NCBI RefSeq assembly: GCF_013184775.1
Contig: NZ_JAATVV010000014.1
Coordinates: 62,001-126,000 of the forward strand
Length of the DNA stretch: 64,000 nucleotides
From: Martelella sp. HB161492
GTDB lineage: Bacteria; Pseudomonadota; Alphaproteobacteria; Rhizobiales; Rhizobiaceae
Direction of reading: 5' to 3'
The notes beneath the pieces are model-generated. The model searched no databases. It was not told the origin of the DNA and was given only the letters and a program-made list of their open reading frames with translations. Below are positions 16,978 to 25,984 of the stretch, in pieces. Positions within the stretch are counted from its first letter, which is position 1, and each line of letters opens with the position of its first letter. A program made the translations under genes and the position numbers.

Positions 16978-18506
16978 TGAGCGCCGCCGTAACGGCAGAG
17001 CCGGATATGACGAAGGTTCCGTTCAAGGGGCTTTTGACCATATCGATCATGCTTGCCACCATCATGCAGGTGCTCGACACGACGATTGCCAACGTCGCGC
17101 TGCCCTCCATGCGTGGTTCGCTCGGCGCCAGCCAGGACCAGATCACCTGGGTGCTGACGTCCTATATCGTCGCTTCCGCCATCATCACCCCGGTCACCGG
17201 CTGGTTGTCAGAGCGCTACGGGCTCAGGCAGATCTTCATCGTCTCCGCCGCCGGCTTCATCATCACCTCCATGGCCTGCGGCATGGCATCCAGCCTGAAC
17301 GAGATGGTGGCCTTCCGCGTGCTGCAGGGCCTGTTCGGCGCTTCGCTGGTGCCGCTTTCACAGACTGTCCTGCTCGACATCAACCCGCGCGAGAAGCACG
17401 GCCAGGCCATGGCGGTCTGGGGCATGGGCGTGATGCTGGGCCCGATCATCGGCCCGACGCTTGGCGGCTGGCTGACGGATAACTGGGGCTGGCGCTATGT
17501 CTTCTACGTCAACCTGCCCATCGGACTGCTCGCCCTTGCCGGCATGATGCTGTTCCTACCCAAGGCGCCGACCCGCATCCGAAGATTCGACTTTTTCGGC
17601 TTTGCCATGCTGTCGATCGCCATCGGTGCGCTGCAGATGATCCTCGACCGCGGCCAGGCGCAGAACTGGTTCCAGTCGACCGAGATCTGGATCGAGACCG
17701 GACTGTTTGTCTCGGGCCTGTGGGTATTCACCATTCATATCCTGCGCGCCAAGGATCCGTTCATTTCGCTGGCCGTCTTCAAGGACAAGAACCTGCTGAT
17801 GGCCCTGATCCTTGCCGCTCTGGTCGGCGCTATGGTGCTCGGCGGTTCGGCGCTGCTGCCATCGCTGCTGCAGGACGTGCTCGGCTATCCGGTGGCCCTG
17901 TCAGGCCTTGTCATGGCCCCGCGCGGTTTCGGCACCATGGCCTCGATGATGCTGTATGGCCGGCTTGCCAACCGGATCGACACACGCGTCGCCATTGTCA
18001 CCGGCCTGTTGCTGACGGCATGGTCAATGCAGATGATGACCGGCTTTTCCACCACAATGGGCAAGGAACCGGTGATTGTCAGCGGCATCTTGCAGGGTTT
18101 CGGCCTTGGTCTCGTCTTCGTGCCGCTCTCGGCGCTCGCCTATGCGACGCTCGAGGCCCGCTACCGCGCCGAAGCTGCCGGCCTGTTCAACCTGGTGCGC
18201 AATATCGGCTCCAGCGTCGGCATTTCGCTGCTGTCGACGGTGCTCGCCTGGAATGTGGCCACCAACCGTACCGAGATGACCGCCAAGATCACCGAGGCGG
18301 GGCCGCGTCTGGCCGACATCGCCGAGAAAACCGGATTCTCCCATGATATACTGATCTATCTGGTCAATTCCGAAATCAGCGTTCAGGCGGCCCTGATCGC
18401 CTATATCGACGACTTCAAGCTGATGATGCTCGTTACCTTTGCACTGATGCCGCTGGTACTGTTCATGCAGAAGCCGAAACCGAGGCCGGTGAAGGTTTCC
18501 GAATAG
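16977..18506 (+). CDS. DHA2-family MFS multidrug transporter, EmrB-like
   Basis: 509-aa major facilitator of the 14-TM DHA2 drug:H+ antiporter family. TM1 has LDTTIANVALPSM, the family's motif D1. The loop after TM2 carries GWLSERYGLRQIF (motif A). TM5 shows GMGVMLGPIIGPTLGGWL, motif C of exporters. Partner of the EmrA-like adaptor encoded 1 nt upstream, and probably repressed by the divergent TetR protein. Exported compound unknown. Confidence 0.92.
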   Translation: MSAAVTAEPDMTKVPFKGLLTISIMLATIMQVLDTTIANVALPSMRGSLGASQDQITWVLTSYIVASAIITPVTGWLSERYGLRQIFIVSAAGFIITSMACGMASSLNEMVAFRVLQGLFGASLVPLSQTVLLDINPREKHGQAMAVWGMGVMLGPIIGPTLGGWLTDNWGWRYVFYVNLPIGLLALAGMMLFLPKAPTRIRRFDFFGFAMLSIAIGALQMILDRGQAQNWFQSTEIWIETGLFVSGLWVFTIHILRAKDPFISLAVFKDKNLLMALILAALVGAMVLGGSALLPSLLQDVLGYPVALSGLVMAPRGFGTMASMMLYGRLANRIDTRVAIVTGLLLTAWSMQMMTGFSTTMGKEPVIVSGILQGFGLGLVFVPLSALAYATLEARYRAEAAGLFNLVRNIGSSVGISLLSTVLAWNVATNRTEMTAKITEAGPRLADIAEKTGFSHDILIYLVNSEISVQAALIAYIDDFKLMMLVTFALMPLVLFMQKPKPRPVKVSE

Positions 18507-18520
18507 GCTTCAACGAAAAA

Positions 18521-18541
18521 GGCCCGCCGATCTGGCGGGCC
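18521..18541 (-). terminator. Rho-independent terminator after dctP, facing emrB
   Basis: GGCCCGCC/GGCGGGCC stem with a 5-nt loop. On the minus strand it is followed by TTTTT, so it terminates the TRAP operon. It may also end the convergent pump transcript, though no T-run follows on that side. Confidence 0.8.
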
Positions 18542-18565
18542 CTTCCGACCGATCAGGCCTGTCGA

Positions 18566-19633
18566 TTACTGCGCCATTTCCACCGCGCGCTGTGCATCCA
18601 CCTCAGCCTGTGCTGCATCGACAGCGGCGGTGAAGCTCGCATAGATATCGCCGCCGCCGGGCAGATTGGCGGTAAACCAGTCAAAAACCGGCTCAGCGGC
18701 GGTACGGAACGCTGCCTTCTCGTCATCTGTCGGCACGTAGATCTCGCCGCCAGCCTTGGTGAATTCCTGATAGGCCGCAATTTCCTTGCGCTTGGGGCTG
18801 GCAAAGGTCGCCTGCTGCAACGCCTTGAAGCCGTCCACCACCACCTTCTGCTGCTCTGCTGTCAGGCTGGCAAAGCGGGCGCTTCCCATCCACCAGAAGG
18901 CGGCCATGTAGGAATGCCGGTCAAGGGTGATGTATTTCAGCCCGGCATCGGGAAACTTCATGTTCATGATATCGGTAATGCCGTTGGCGGTTCCTTCAAC
19001 GACACCGGTCTGCAGCGAGGTAAACAGCTCGGACCAGGGCATCGGCGTCGGCGCACCGCCCAGCGTCTTGACCAGTTCCTGCGGCAGTTCGGCGGGCACG
19101 GTGCGCATTTTCAGCCCCGCCATGTCGGCAGGTGTGTGAATGGTGTGCTGGGTATTGGCGAAATTGCGCCAGCCACCGGTATTGCCGATCGTCATCAGCC
19201 GGATAGCGCCGCCGCTGTCCTGAAGCGCCAAATCGCGAAGTTCAGTGGCAAAGGGCCCGCTCAGAACGGTTTCAGCGACCCGGTCATCATCCATCAGATA
19301 GGGCAGGTCCAGAACCTGCAGATAGGGAAACAGGCCCGCAGCACCTGCTGTGGTCGAGACATAGACGTCAATCGTGCCATCGGCGATCCCCTGCAGGCAT
19401 TCCTCACCGGTACCGCAGATCTGTGTACCGAGGAAGATATCGACGGCTATCGCGCCATTCGAGGCGTTTTCGACATAATTCTTGAAGACGGCGAGGCCGT
19501 CATAATCCTCGTCCGCCTCATTCGAATTGGCGACAGCACGCAGTGTGATGTCGGCAGCTGCGGCGATGCCGCCAAAGGCGACAAGCGACAGCGCCCCCGC
19601 CAGAAGCGAGGCCTTGAACATATGCTTGAACAT
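18566..19633 (-). CDS. dctP: TRAP transporter substrate-binding protein, DctP family
   Basis: 355-aa periplasmic solute receptor. A signal peptide with FGGIAAAAD at the cleavage region is visible. The conserved segment LKMRTVPAELPQELVKTLGG near 170-190 carries the Arg that binds the substrate carboxylate. Then come PMPWSELFTSLQTGVVEG and DRHSYMAAFWW. It is the last gene of a dctQ-dctM-dctP operon on this strand, 52 bp after dctM. Substrate is probably a carboxylate, not identifiable further. Confidence 0.9.
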   Translation of the reverse strand: MFKHMFKASLLAGALSLVAFGGIAAAADITLRAVANSNEADEDYDGLAVFKNYVENASNGAIAVDIFLGTQICGTGEECLQGIADGTIDVYVSTTAGAAGLFPYLQVLDLPYLMDDDRVAETVLSGPFATELRDLALQDSGGAIRLMTIGNTGGWRNFANTQHTIHTPADMAGLKMRTVPAELPQELVKTLGGAPTPMPWSELFTSLQTGVVEGTANGITDIMNMKFPDAGLKYITLDRHSYMAAFWWMGSARFASLTAEQQKVVVDGFKALQQATFASPKRKEIAAYQEFTKAGGEIYVPTDDEKAAFRTAAEPVFDWFTANLPGGGDIYASFTAAVDAAQAEVDAQRAVEMAQ

Positions 19634-19685
19634 CGATGTCCTCCCATTTTGCCGGGATCCGTGATCAGATTGATCCCGCTTTCAG

Positions 19686-20975
19686 TCAATCGAGAAAGCC
19701 GAACAGCCTTGGCAGGGTCAGGCTCAGTGCCGGAACATAAGTGATCAGGAAGATAACCGCCACCTCAACCGCGAGAAAAGGCAGAACGGCACGCGCGACC
19801 GTTTCGACCCGGAGTTTCGAAACGGAAGATGTGACGAACAGAACCAGCCCCATCGGCGGCGTCAGCAGGCCGACCGTCAGGTTCACCGCCATGATGATGG
19901 CGAAGTGCACCGGCTCCACGCCCATGCCGGTAAAGACCGGTCCCAGAATCGGTCCGAGCACGATGATGGCAGGCCCGGCATCGAGAAACATGCCGACAAC
20001 GAACAGCAACAGATTGATCAGGAACAGCAGGATCAGCGGGTTGTCAGACAAGGCGAGCACGAAAGAAGCCAGCATTTCCGGCGTATGGGCGAGCGAGGCC
20101 ACGGTCTTGAAGGCCATGGCCGCCCCGACCAGCAGCAACACCACGGAAGATGACAGGGCCGAGCGGGTGAGGATACCCGGCACATCGCCGATTTTCAGCG
20201 TACGCATGACGAAAAAGCCGATCACAAAGGCATAGGCAACGGCAATGGCGGAGGCTTCCGTCGGCGTGAACACGCCGCCGAGAATGCCACCCAGAATGAT
20301 GAGCGGCGTCATCAGCGGGAAAAAGGCCTTGAGGCTCGCCCGGCCCCGCTCCCGCAGCGATGCCCGCTTCGTCGCCGGCGGCAGGCCGGCGCGATCTGCC
20401 ATCAACCGGACCACGGCCATCAGTGCCAGGCCGATCAGAACACCAGGAACGATCCCGGCGAGAAACAGCGCGGCAACGCTTTCCCCCATGACATAGGCAT
20501 AGATGATCATGATGCCCGATGGCGGGATGATCGGGCCGATAATGGCGGACGCTGCGGTCACGGCGGCGGCAAACTTGCGGTCATAACCCTGCTTTTCCAT
20601 GGCTGGAATCAGCATCGAGCCGAGTGCCGAGACATCAGCGACCGCAGAGCCCGAAAGCCCGGCAAACAGCATGGACGACAGGATGTTGACATGGGCAAGA
20701 CCGGCACGGAAATGACCGATCATGGCCTGAGAGAACTCGACCAGACGCTCGGTGATCCGCGCCCGGTTCATCAGCTCGCCTGCCAGCATGAAGAAGGGAA
20801 CAGCCATCAGCGGAAAGCTGTCCATGCCGTTATAGACATTGCGATAAAGCAGCACGATATCGCGTTCCTGCCCGTTCAGCGCCAGCAGCACGGCAGGTGC
20901 CGCGACCAGCGCGATCACGATCGGCAGGCCGAGAAACATCAGCACCAGAAAGAGCGGCAGAAACAGGCTCAGCAT
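19686..20975 (-). CDS. dctM: TRAP transporter large permease, DctM family
   Basis: 429-aa integral membrane protein with about 12 TM segments that drives Na+-coupled uptake. Typical DctM stretches: VPFFMLAGELMNRARI near 60, GSAVADVSALGSMLIPAM near 105, and IIGPIIPPSGIMIIYAY near 145. The ATG at 20975 overlaps the dctQ stop (TGATG). The frame stays open upstream to 21377, but that stretch is dctQ read out of frame, rich in Arg and Cys and unlike the family. The coupling fits the small/large subunit pair. Confidence 0.92.
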   Translation of the reverse strand: MLSLFLPLFLVLMFLGLPIVIALVAAPAVLLALNGQERDIVLLYRNVYNGMDSFPLMAVPFFMLAGELMNRARITERLVEFSQAMIGHFRAGLAHVNILSSMLFAGLSGSAVADVSALGSMLIPAMEKQGYDRKFAAAVTAASAIIGPIIPPSGIMIIYAYVMGESVAALFLAGIVPGVLIGLALMAVVRLMADRAGLPPATKRASLRERGRASLKAFFPLMTPLIILGGILGGVFTPTEASAIAVAYAFVIGFFVMRTLKIGDVPGILTRSALSSSVVLLLVGAAMAFKTVASLAHTPEMLASFVLALSDNPLILLFLINLLLFVVGMFLDAGPAIIVLGPILGPVFTGMGVEPVHFAIIMAVNLTVGLLTPPMGLVLFVTSSVSKLRVETVARAVLPFLAVEVAVIFLITYVPALSLTLPRLFGFLD

Positions 20976-21565
20976 CACTCCGTCTCCAGCCCGACCACCG
21001 GCGCCAGCGCATCGAGCTTTTCGCCGCCGCCCGCAAGCAGAACCAGCTGACGCAATGCCAGCTCGATCGTCACCGAAAGCATGGCGGTGACACCGACGGC
21101 AAGCGACGCCATCATCGCCGCACGCGGCACGCGGATCCATACGGACAAATCGAGCGCACCCGGCACCTTGAGCGCCGGCATGGCGAAGCGGCCGCCAATG
21201 CCGGTCACCTCCGCCCAGCCGATCCTGACGGCGAAGGCAAACAGAATGGCGGTGAAAACGAGCAGCAGCAGCGACAGCAGACTGGCAAGACGCAGCGGAA
21301 GGAAACGGGTGAGCATGTCGATGCTGACAAAGCCGCCATGGCGCCAGGCAATCGGCGACATCAGCCCGACCATCCACAGCATCAAAAAGCGTGACAGCTC
21401 CTCGGTCCAGCTCAGCGCGTCATTCAGGAGATAGCGGAACACGACCTGCGTCAGAATCACGAAAACCATGACGCCGAGCGCCGTGGCGGCGATATGGCGA
21501 AAGATCTTCAGCACCATGGTGTTCAGCACGCCCCAGAGATGAGAGAGCGCCACGAGGACATGCAT
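20975..21565 (-). CDS. dctQ: TRAP transporter small permease, DctQ family
   Basis: 196-aa four-TM protein. Seen: VVFRYLLNDALSWTEELSRF near 42-60, the family signature around the conserved Trp-Thr-Glu-Glu, then LMLWMVGLMSPIAWRHGGFV. It pairs with DctM. The start has only a modest ribosome site (GGAAC). Slightly long at the C-terminus compared with 160-180 aa relatives. The 219 bp between it and tRNA-Leu hold the tRNA terminator and probably the operon promoter, which I could not pin down. Confidence 0.88.
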   Translation of the reverse strand: MHVLVALSHLWGVLNTMVLKIFRHIAATALGVMVFVILTQVVFRYLLNDALSWTEELSRFLMLWMVGLMSPIAWRHGGFVSIDMLTRFLPLRLASLLSLLLLVFTAILFAFAVRIGWAEVTGIGGRFAMPALKVPGALDLSVWIRVPRAAMMASLAVGVTAMLSVTIELALRQLVLLAGGGEKLDALAPVVGLETE

Positions 21566-21754
21566 CGCTTCGTTCCGTTTCGGGTTCCTTCAAAGCGCGG
21601 CGACTATGCCGCAATTGCACCGTCAACACAAAGGAATAGCGACGATTTACAAGGCAACGAACAGCTTTGACAGACAAATTTCCTCTTCCCGGGGCCGATG
21701 ACCGGCATCATCCCGCAGGATCATTGCAAAGCTGATTTGTCAGGAAAAAGAAAT

Positions 21755-21776
21755 ATTTGTGTGCTCTCACACAAAT
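21755..21776 (-). terminator. Rho-independent terminator of tRNA-Leu(CAG)
   Basis: Perfect 9-bp stem ATTTGTGTG/CACACAAAT with a 4-nt loop, followed on the minus strand by a T-rich stretch (ATTTCTTTTT). It begins 6 nt after the tRNA gene's CCA. Confidence 0.8.
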
Positions 21777-21781
21777 TGAAC

Positions 21782-21868
21782 TGGTGCCCAGAAGAGGACT
21801 CGAACCTCCACACCCTTGCGAGTACCAGCACCTGAAGCTGGCGCGTCTACCAATTCCGCCATCTGGGC
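21782..21868 (-). tRNA. tRNA-Leu (anticodon CAG)
   Basis: Class II tRNA with a long variable arm. Minus strand: acceptor GCCCAGA/TCTGGGC, D arm with GGTAGACGCG, anticodon stem CCAGC/GCTGG with loop TTCAGGT, T arm GGAGG-TTCGAGT-CCTCT, encoded CCA at 21782-21784. Reads CUG codons, the main Leu codon in this GC-rich sequence. Confidence 0.95.
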
Positions 21869-21981
21869 AACGAGGAGCGATTTAGAGGGCCAGCACGGGG
21901 AAGTCAACAGGGTATTTGACGTTTTCGTGTCAAATTTTTCGCCAGCGCGAAATTCTCGTCCGAAAGCCGTTGAAAACCCGG

Positions 21982-22272
21982 TCATGCCGGGTCGGAGCGA
22001 TCGACATGTCCGAGGTCACGGTCAGGATCGACAACATCACGCACCAGCTGCTTCAGCTGCTTCGGGCTCGGGAATCCGCCATCACGCTTGCGTTCCCACA
22101 CCAGTTTCTCGTCGACATAGATCTCGAAAATGCCGCCGGAGCGCGGCTCCAGCGTCACGGCATGCAATTCCAGCGAAAATGTCGAGAGCAGCTCCTGCGC
22201 CATCCAGGCCGAACGCATCAGCCAGTTGCACATGCTGCAATAGACGATTCGAACCGATGGTTTTTCAGTCAT
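21982..22272 (-). CDS. SelW/Rdx-family thioredoxin-like small protein
   Basis: 96-aa protein with the Rdx/SelW-SelT-SelH layout: beta strand RIVYCSMCNWL with a CxxC redox motif at about residues 12-15, then a helix, and SGGIFEIYVDEKLVWERK near 45-62. Animal relatives have selenocysteine at the second position; here it is an ordinary Cys. Probably cytosolic, with a thiol redox role inferred from the fold. Single gene, divergent from the glutamine amidotransferase. Confidence 0.85.
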   Translation of the reverse strand: MTEKPSVRIVYCSMCNWLMRSAWMAQELLSTFSLELHAVTLEPRSGGIFEIYVDEKLVWERKRDGGFPSPKQLKQLVRDVVDPDRDLGHVDRSDPA

Positions 22273-22403
22273 GACAGATCCTTAACTTGAGTTTTTTGAT
22301 CCATATTACCGCAAGGCAAGCATGGCAATGTAGAATTGACGAATCCGCTTGCCCGTCTTCATGGGCCATGCTTTTTGTCTCAACCATAGACAGGAGCTTG
22401 GTC

Positions 22404-23102
22404 ATGCGCGTCGCAATCGTTGAAAATATGGATGCCACCGGCCTTGGTACGGTTGGCGCTGCGCTGAGCGGGGCCGATGCCGAGATCGCCGTCTTTCGCC
22501 CGTGGCAGGACGATCCGCTGCCCGCGCCTGACTCGGAATTCGACGGGCTTGTCGTCTTCGGCGGTGAGCAGAATGCGGTTGACGACGCCGCGCATCCTTA
22601 CCTGCCCGCCCTTGCCGGGCTGATGCGCGACTATGTCGAAAGCGGGCGCGCCGTGCTTGGCATCTGTCTTGGCGGCCAGATGCTCGCCCGCGCCTTTGGC
22701 GGCCGCAACATTATCGGTGGCGCCAGTGAATTCGGCTGGAAAGAGATCGCACTGACGGAGGACGGTGAGGCTGATCCAGTGCTTTCGGCTGCCGGCAGCA
22801 GCTTCTCCAGCTTTCAGTGGCATGACGATACCTTTACCCTGCCAGCCGGTGCAACCCGCCTTGCCGGCAATTCCAGCGTCATGAACCAGGCCTTCCGCAT
22901 CGGTCGGGCAGGCTATGCAACGCAGTTTCATTTCGAGGCAGACCGCGCCCTGGTGAAGGAGTGGAGCGCCCATTTCGCCAAAGCCGTTGCCCGGCATGAT
23001 CCGGACTTCATGCAGCATTACGAAACCCTTTCCGATACACTGGGAAGGCAGGCCGACCAGGCGGGCCTGGCTCTGGCGCGCGCCTGGGTGAAAACTATCT
23101 GA
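22404..23102 (+). CDS. Class I glutamine amidotransferase (GMP synthase-like GATase domain protein)
   Basis: 232-aa stand-alone GATase. The nucleophile elbow is GICLGGQML (Cys near residue 87), and the His-Glu pair is in ATQFHFEAD near 176. The motif SSFQWHDDTFTLP is common to the family of GuaA-like proteins that attack gamma-glutamyl compounds. The ATG at 22404 has AGGAG 7 nt upstream, which rules out the longer frame from 22287. Partner synthetase domain absent; the substrate may be a gamma-glutamyl amide. Followed 11 bp later by a GFA protein gene. Confidence 0.85.
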   Translation: MRVAIVENMDATGLGTVGAALSGADAEIAVFRPWQDDPLPAPDSEFDGLVVFGGEQNAVDDAAHPYLPALAGLMRDYVESGRAVLGICLGGQMLARAFGGRNIIGGASEFGWKEIALTEDGEADPVLSAAGSSFSSFQWHDDTFTLPAGATRLAGNSSVMNQAFRIGRAGYATQFHFEADRALVKEWSAHFAKAVARHDPDFMQHYETLSDTLGRQADQAGLALARAWVKTI

Positions 23103-23113
23103 GGGAGGCAATC

Positions 23114-23602
23114 ATGGCTGAGACGGTTTTCGAGGGTGGATGCTTCTGTGGTGCCGTTCGCTTTCGCATGCATGGACGGCCGATGTTCGTACATGCCTGC
23201 CATTGCAAGGACTGCCAGCGTCAGACCGGGGGGCCCTTCGTCGTCAACGGCCTGATCGAGGCGGACCGTCTTGCCGTGACACAAGGAAGCCCACAGATAA
23301 CCACACTGCCAACCGACAGCGGCTACCCCCATGACGTGGTGCGCTGCAGTGATTGCGGCACGGCGCTCTGGAGCGATTATGGCCGGCGTGGCTGGATGGC
23401 CTTCATCCGGATTGCGACGCTCGACGAGCCCGGCAGCTTCCAGCCTGACGTGCATATCTACACCCGTTCGAAACTTCCCTGGCTGCCGCTGCCAGCAGCG
23501 GCACGCAGTTTCGCCGAATATTACGACATGAAACAGGAATGGCCGCCGGAAAGCCTTGCCCGGCGCGAAGCGGCCCGCCATAAAGCTGGCGCAAAACGCT
23601 AA
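23114..23602 (+). CDS. GFA-family (glutathione-dependent formaldehyde-activating-like) zinc protein
   Basis: 162 aa with the zinc-binding Cys pattern of the Gfa/CENP-V fold: GGCFCGAVRF near 10-18, CHCKDCQRQTG near 33-43, and VRCSDCGTALWS near 78. Many members have unknown substrates; a formaldehyde role is not proven here. GGGAGG lies before the ATG. Probably cotranscribed with the upstream amidotransferase. Confidence 0.88.
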   Translation: MAETVFEGGCFCGAVRFRMHGRPMFVHACHCKDCQRQTGGPFVVNGLIEADRLAVTQGSPQITTLPTDSGYPHDVVRCSDCGTALWSDYGRRGWMAFIRIATLDEPGSFQPDVHIYTRSKLPWLPLPAAARSFAEYYDMKQEWPPESLARREAARHKAGAKR

Positions 23603-23665
23603 AATCCTTTGATTGCGACAGGATGCTGTTGCAATTTGAAGCCAGATGATAACAATCGAAGACAG

Positions 23666-24193
23666 ATGAAACTCGCTCGGATGAGACTGCCCGTGAAAAC
23701 CAGAACCGCTGTGCTCGTGGCCGGCATCGCAAGCCTTCTTGCTGGCTGCTCGACCTATCAGACGCCATCGCCAAGTCAGGGCATGCCAACCTATTCGCAG
23801 GCCAGTGTCGTGGACGGGCAGTGGCTTGACCAGAACGGCATTGTCTCGAGCTTCTCAAACGGACAGTTCGAGACCCGTACGGCCGATACCAACCAGATGC
23901 TGGCGTCGGGCACCTATACCGACCTTGGCAACAATGTCATCGAGATTGATCTGACCTCGGTCATCCGCCAGACCAAGGCACGGGTCAATTGCGCCGTGGT
24001 CAGCGCCTATCTGATGAACTGCACCCCGAACCAGGGGGCCCAGTTCCAGCTCTACAAGCCAGCCGCAGCACCGCCCGGCTATGTGCTGCCATCGGCCGCC
24101 GCCGCTGCTTCAACCGCAGGCGACACCTCAACTGGCGCGTCAGACATGCCGCAGCCCTACACCCCGCCGACCTATAATTCCACATCCATGTGA
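23666..24193 (+). CDS. omp10: Omp10-family outer-membrane lipoprotein
   Basis: 175-aa lipoprotein. Signal peptide with lipobox LLAGC; the lipidated Cys is residue 28 from the ATG at 23666. The core (about 45-130) matches Brucella Omp10 closely: GQWLDQNGIVSSFSNGQFET, TADTNQMLASGTY and ARVNCAVVSAYLMNC. Brucella Omp10 is about 126 aa; this protein adds a C-terminal tail of some 45 residues rich in Pro, Ala, Ser and Thr. The exact start is uncertain: 23609, 23681 and a GTG at 23693 are alternatives and none has a strong ribosome site. A terminator follows 12 bp after the stop. Confidence 0.82.
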   Translation: MKLARMRLPVKTRTAVLVAGIASLLAGCSTYQTPSPSQGMPTYSQASVVDGQWLDQNGIVSSFSNGQFETRTADTNQMLASGTYTDLGNNVIEIDLTSVIRQTKARVNCAVVSAYLMNCTPNQGAQFQLYKPAAAPPGYVLPSAAAAASTAGDTSTGASDMPQPYTPPTYNSTSM

Positions 24194-24204
24194 TGGAGAC
24201 AGAA

Positions 24205-24228
24205 GGCCGCCCGCAGGCGGCCTCTTTT
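24205..24228 (+). terminator. Rho-independent terminator of the Omp10-like gene
   Basis: GGCCGCC/GGCGGCC stem around CGCA, followed by TCTTTT. It also lies between this gene and the convergent gabD. Confidence 0.85.
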
Positions 24229-24237
24229 CCCTCGACC

Positions 24238-25722
24238 TCAGCCAATCCCGCCAAGGCAGATATATTTCAGTTCCGTATAGTCATCGAGGCCGTATTTGGA
24301 GCCTTCCCGGCCTGTGCCGGACTGCTTGATGCCGCCAAAGGGGGCAACTTCGGTTGAGATAAGGCCGGTATTGACGCCGACAATGCCATATTCCAGCGCC
24401 TCGGCCACCCGGAAGATCTTGGCCATGTCTTTTGAATAGAAATATGAGGCAAGGCCGAATTCCGTGTCATTGGCCATGGCCACGACATCCTCTTCCGTCT
24501 CAAACCGGAACAGCGGCGCGACCGGTCCGAAGGTCTCTTCCCGCGCACAGGCCATGTCACTGGTGACCCCCGTCAGGATCGTCGGTTCGAAGAACAGGCC
24601 ACCGAGATCATGCGGCTTGCCGCCAAGCCTTACGGATGCGCCCTTGGACACGGCATCCTCAATGTGTTCCTTGACCTTCTTCACCGCATTCTCGTCCACC
24701 ATCGGACCGATCTCGATATTGTCTTCCAGGCCATTGCCAACCTTGAGCCCGGCAACGCGCGCCGCCAGCTTTTCGGCGAAGGCATCATAGACAGCTGACT
24801 GCACGTAAAGCCGGTTGGCACAGACGCAGGTCTGCCCGGCATTGCGATATTTCGAGGCAATCGCCCCTTCGACCGCCGCATCGAGATCAGCGTCATCGAA
24901 GACGATGAACGGCGCGTTGCCGCCGAGCTCCAGCCCCATTTTCTTGATCTGCTCCGCCCCCTGCCGCATCAGGATGCGACCGACATTGGTCGAGCCGGTA
25001 AAGGTGATCTTGCGCACACGGTCATCATCGGAAAAGGCCTTGCCGACCATTGATGATTGCGTCGAGGTCAACACGGAAAGCACGCCTGCCGGCACGCCGG
25101 CCCGCTCGGCCAGAACCGCCAGCGCCAGCGCCGAAAGCGGCGTCTGCTGTGCTGGCTTGGCAACCATGGCGCAGCCAGCCGCCAGTGCCGGAGCCATTTT
25201 GCGCGCCAGCATGGCATTGGGGAAGTTCCACGGCGTGATCGCGCCGACGACCCCCACCGGCTGGCGGATGACCAGCAGGCGCTTATCGGCCTGATGGCCG
25301 GGAATGATATCGCCATAGGCGCGCTTGGCTTCTTCGCCGAACCACTCGACATAGGCGCCGCCATAAAGGATCTCGCCGCGCGCCTCGGCAAAGGGCTTGC
25401 CCATTTCCATCGTCAGGATCGTGGCCAGATCATCGGCATTCGCGACCATCAGATCGTAGAGGCGGCGCAGGATCACGGCCCGCTCCTTGCCCGTCTTCTT
25501 TGCCCAGCCCTTCTGCGCCGCATAGGCCGCGGCAATGGCCTGATCGAGCACAGCGGCGTCGATATCAGGCAGGACGGCGAGCTGCGCACCATCGGCCGGA
25601 TTGGTGACGGCAAAGGTCTGCCCAGCCTCGCCGGCGCTCAGCCATCGGCCGGCGACAAAGGCAGCATCAACTGCCAGTGAGGGATCTTTCAGCCTGTCTT
25701 TCAGTTCGCCTGCAATCGTCAT
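24238..25722 (-). CDS. gabD: NAD(P)-dependent succinate-semialdehyde dehydrogenase
   Basis: 494-aa aldehyde dehydrogenase oxidising succinate semialdehyde to succinate, the last step of GABA breakdown. Seen: ITPWNFPNAMLARKMAPALA near 160, FTGSTNVGRIL near 235, catalytic Glu in LELGGNAPFIVFDDADLD near 258, and catalytic Cys in GQTCVCANRLYVQ near 291. The C-terminus has PFGGIKQSGTGREGSKYG, typical of the GabD group. The ATG at 25722 follows GGGAGA; the longer frame to 25779 is not needed. No GABA aminotransferase gene is next to it, so other semialdehydes remain possible. Confidence 0.88.
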   Translation of the reverse strand: MTIAGELKDRLKDPSLAVDAAFVAGRWLSAGEAGQTFAVTNPADGAQLAVLPDIDAAVLDQAIAAAYAAQKGWAKKTGKERAVILRRLYDLMVANADDLATILTMEMGKPFAEARGEILYGGAYVEWFGEEAKRAYGDIIPGHQADKRLLVIRQPVGVVGAITPWNFPNAMLARKMAPALAAGCAMVAKPAQQTPLSALALAVLAERAGVPAGVLSVLTSTQSSMVGKAFSDDDRVRKITFTGSTNVGRILMRQGAEQIKKMGLELGGNAPFIVFDDADLDAAVEGAIASKYRNAGQTCVCANRLYVQSAVYDAFAEKLAARVAGLKVGNGLEDNIEIGPMVDENAVKKVKEHIEDAVSKGASVRLGGKPHDLGGLFFEPTILTGVTSDMACAREETFGPVAPLFRFETEEDVVAMANDTEFGLASYFYSKDMAKIFRVAEALEYGIVGVNTGLISTEVAPFGGIKQSGTGREGSKYGLDDYTELKYICLGGIG

Positions 25723-25984
25723 GTCTTCTCCCTTCGCCAAACGCCGTGACGCAAAATCGCGCACAAAGGAATTCCTCATCCAACACCGGAGAATTCAGCC
25801 ATTTCGCGCGAGAATGCGTGATTATTTCGAATCTTCGTCGACAAATGGCGCATTCTTGTCAACCATCAATCTGCCGCACGATGCAATCCTATCCGATAAA
25901 CTTCGTGCGGCAAGACTGAAAACCCTGAGAAAGCCTGCTATAGCTTATCCACCGAAACGAAGCGCAACAGCCAAGAGTTCCACC

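Noticed and set aside
20976-21377. Long N-terminal extension of dctM
   Set aside because: The extra residues are dctQ read in another frame; the family start and the TGATG coupling fix the ATG at 20975.
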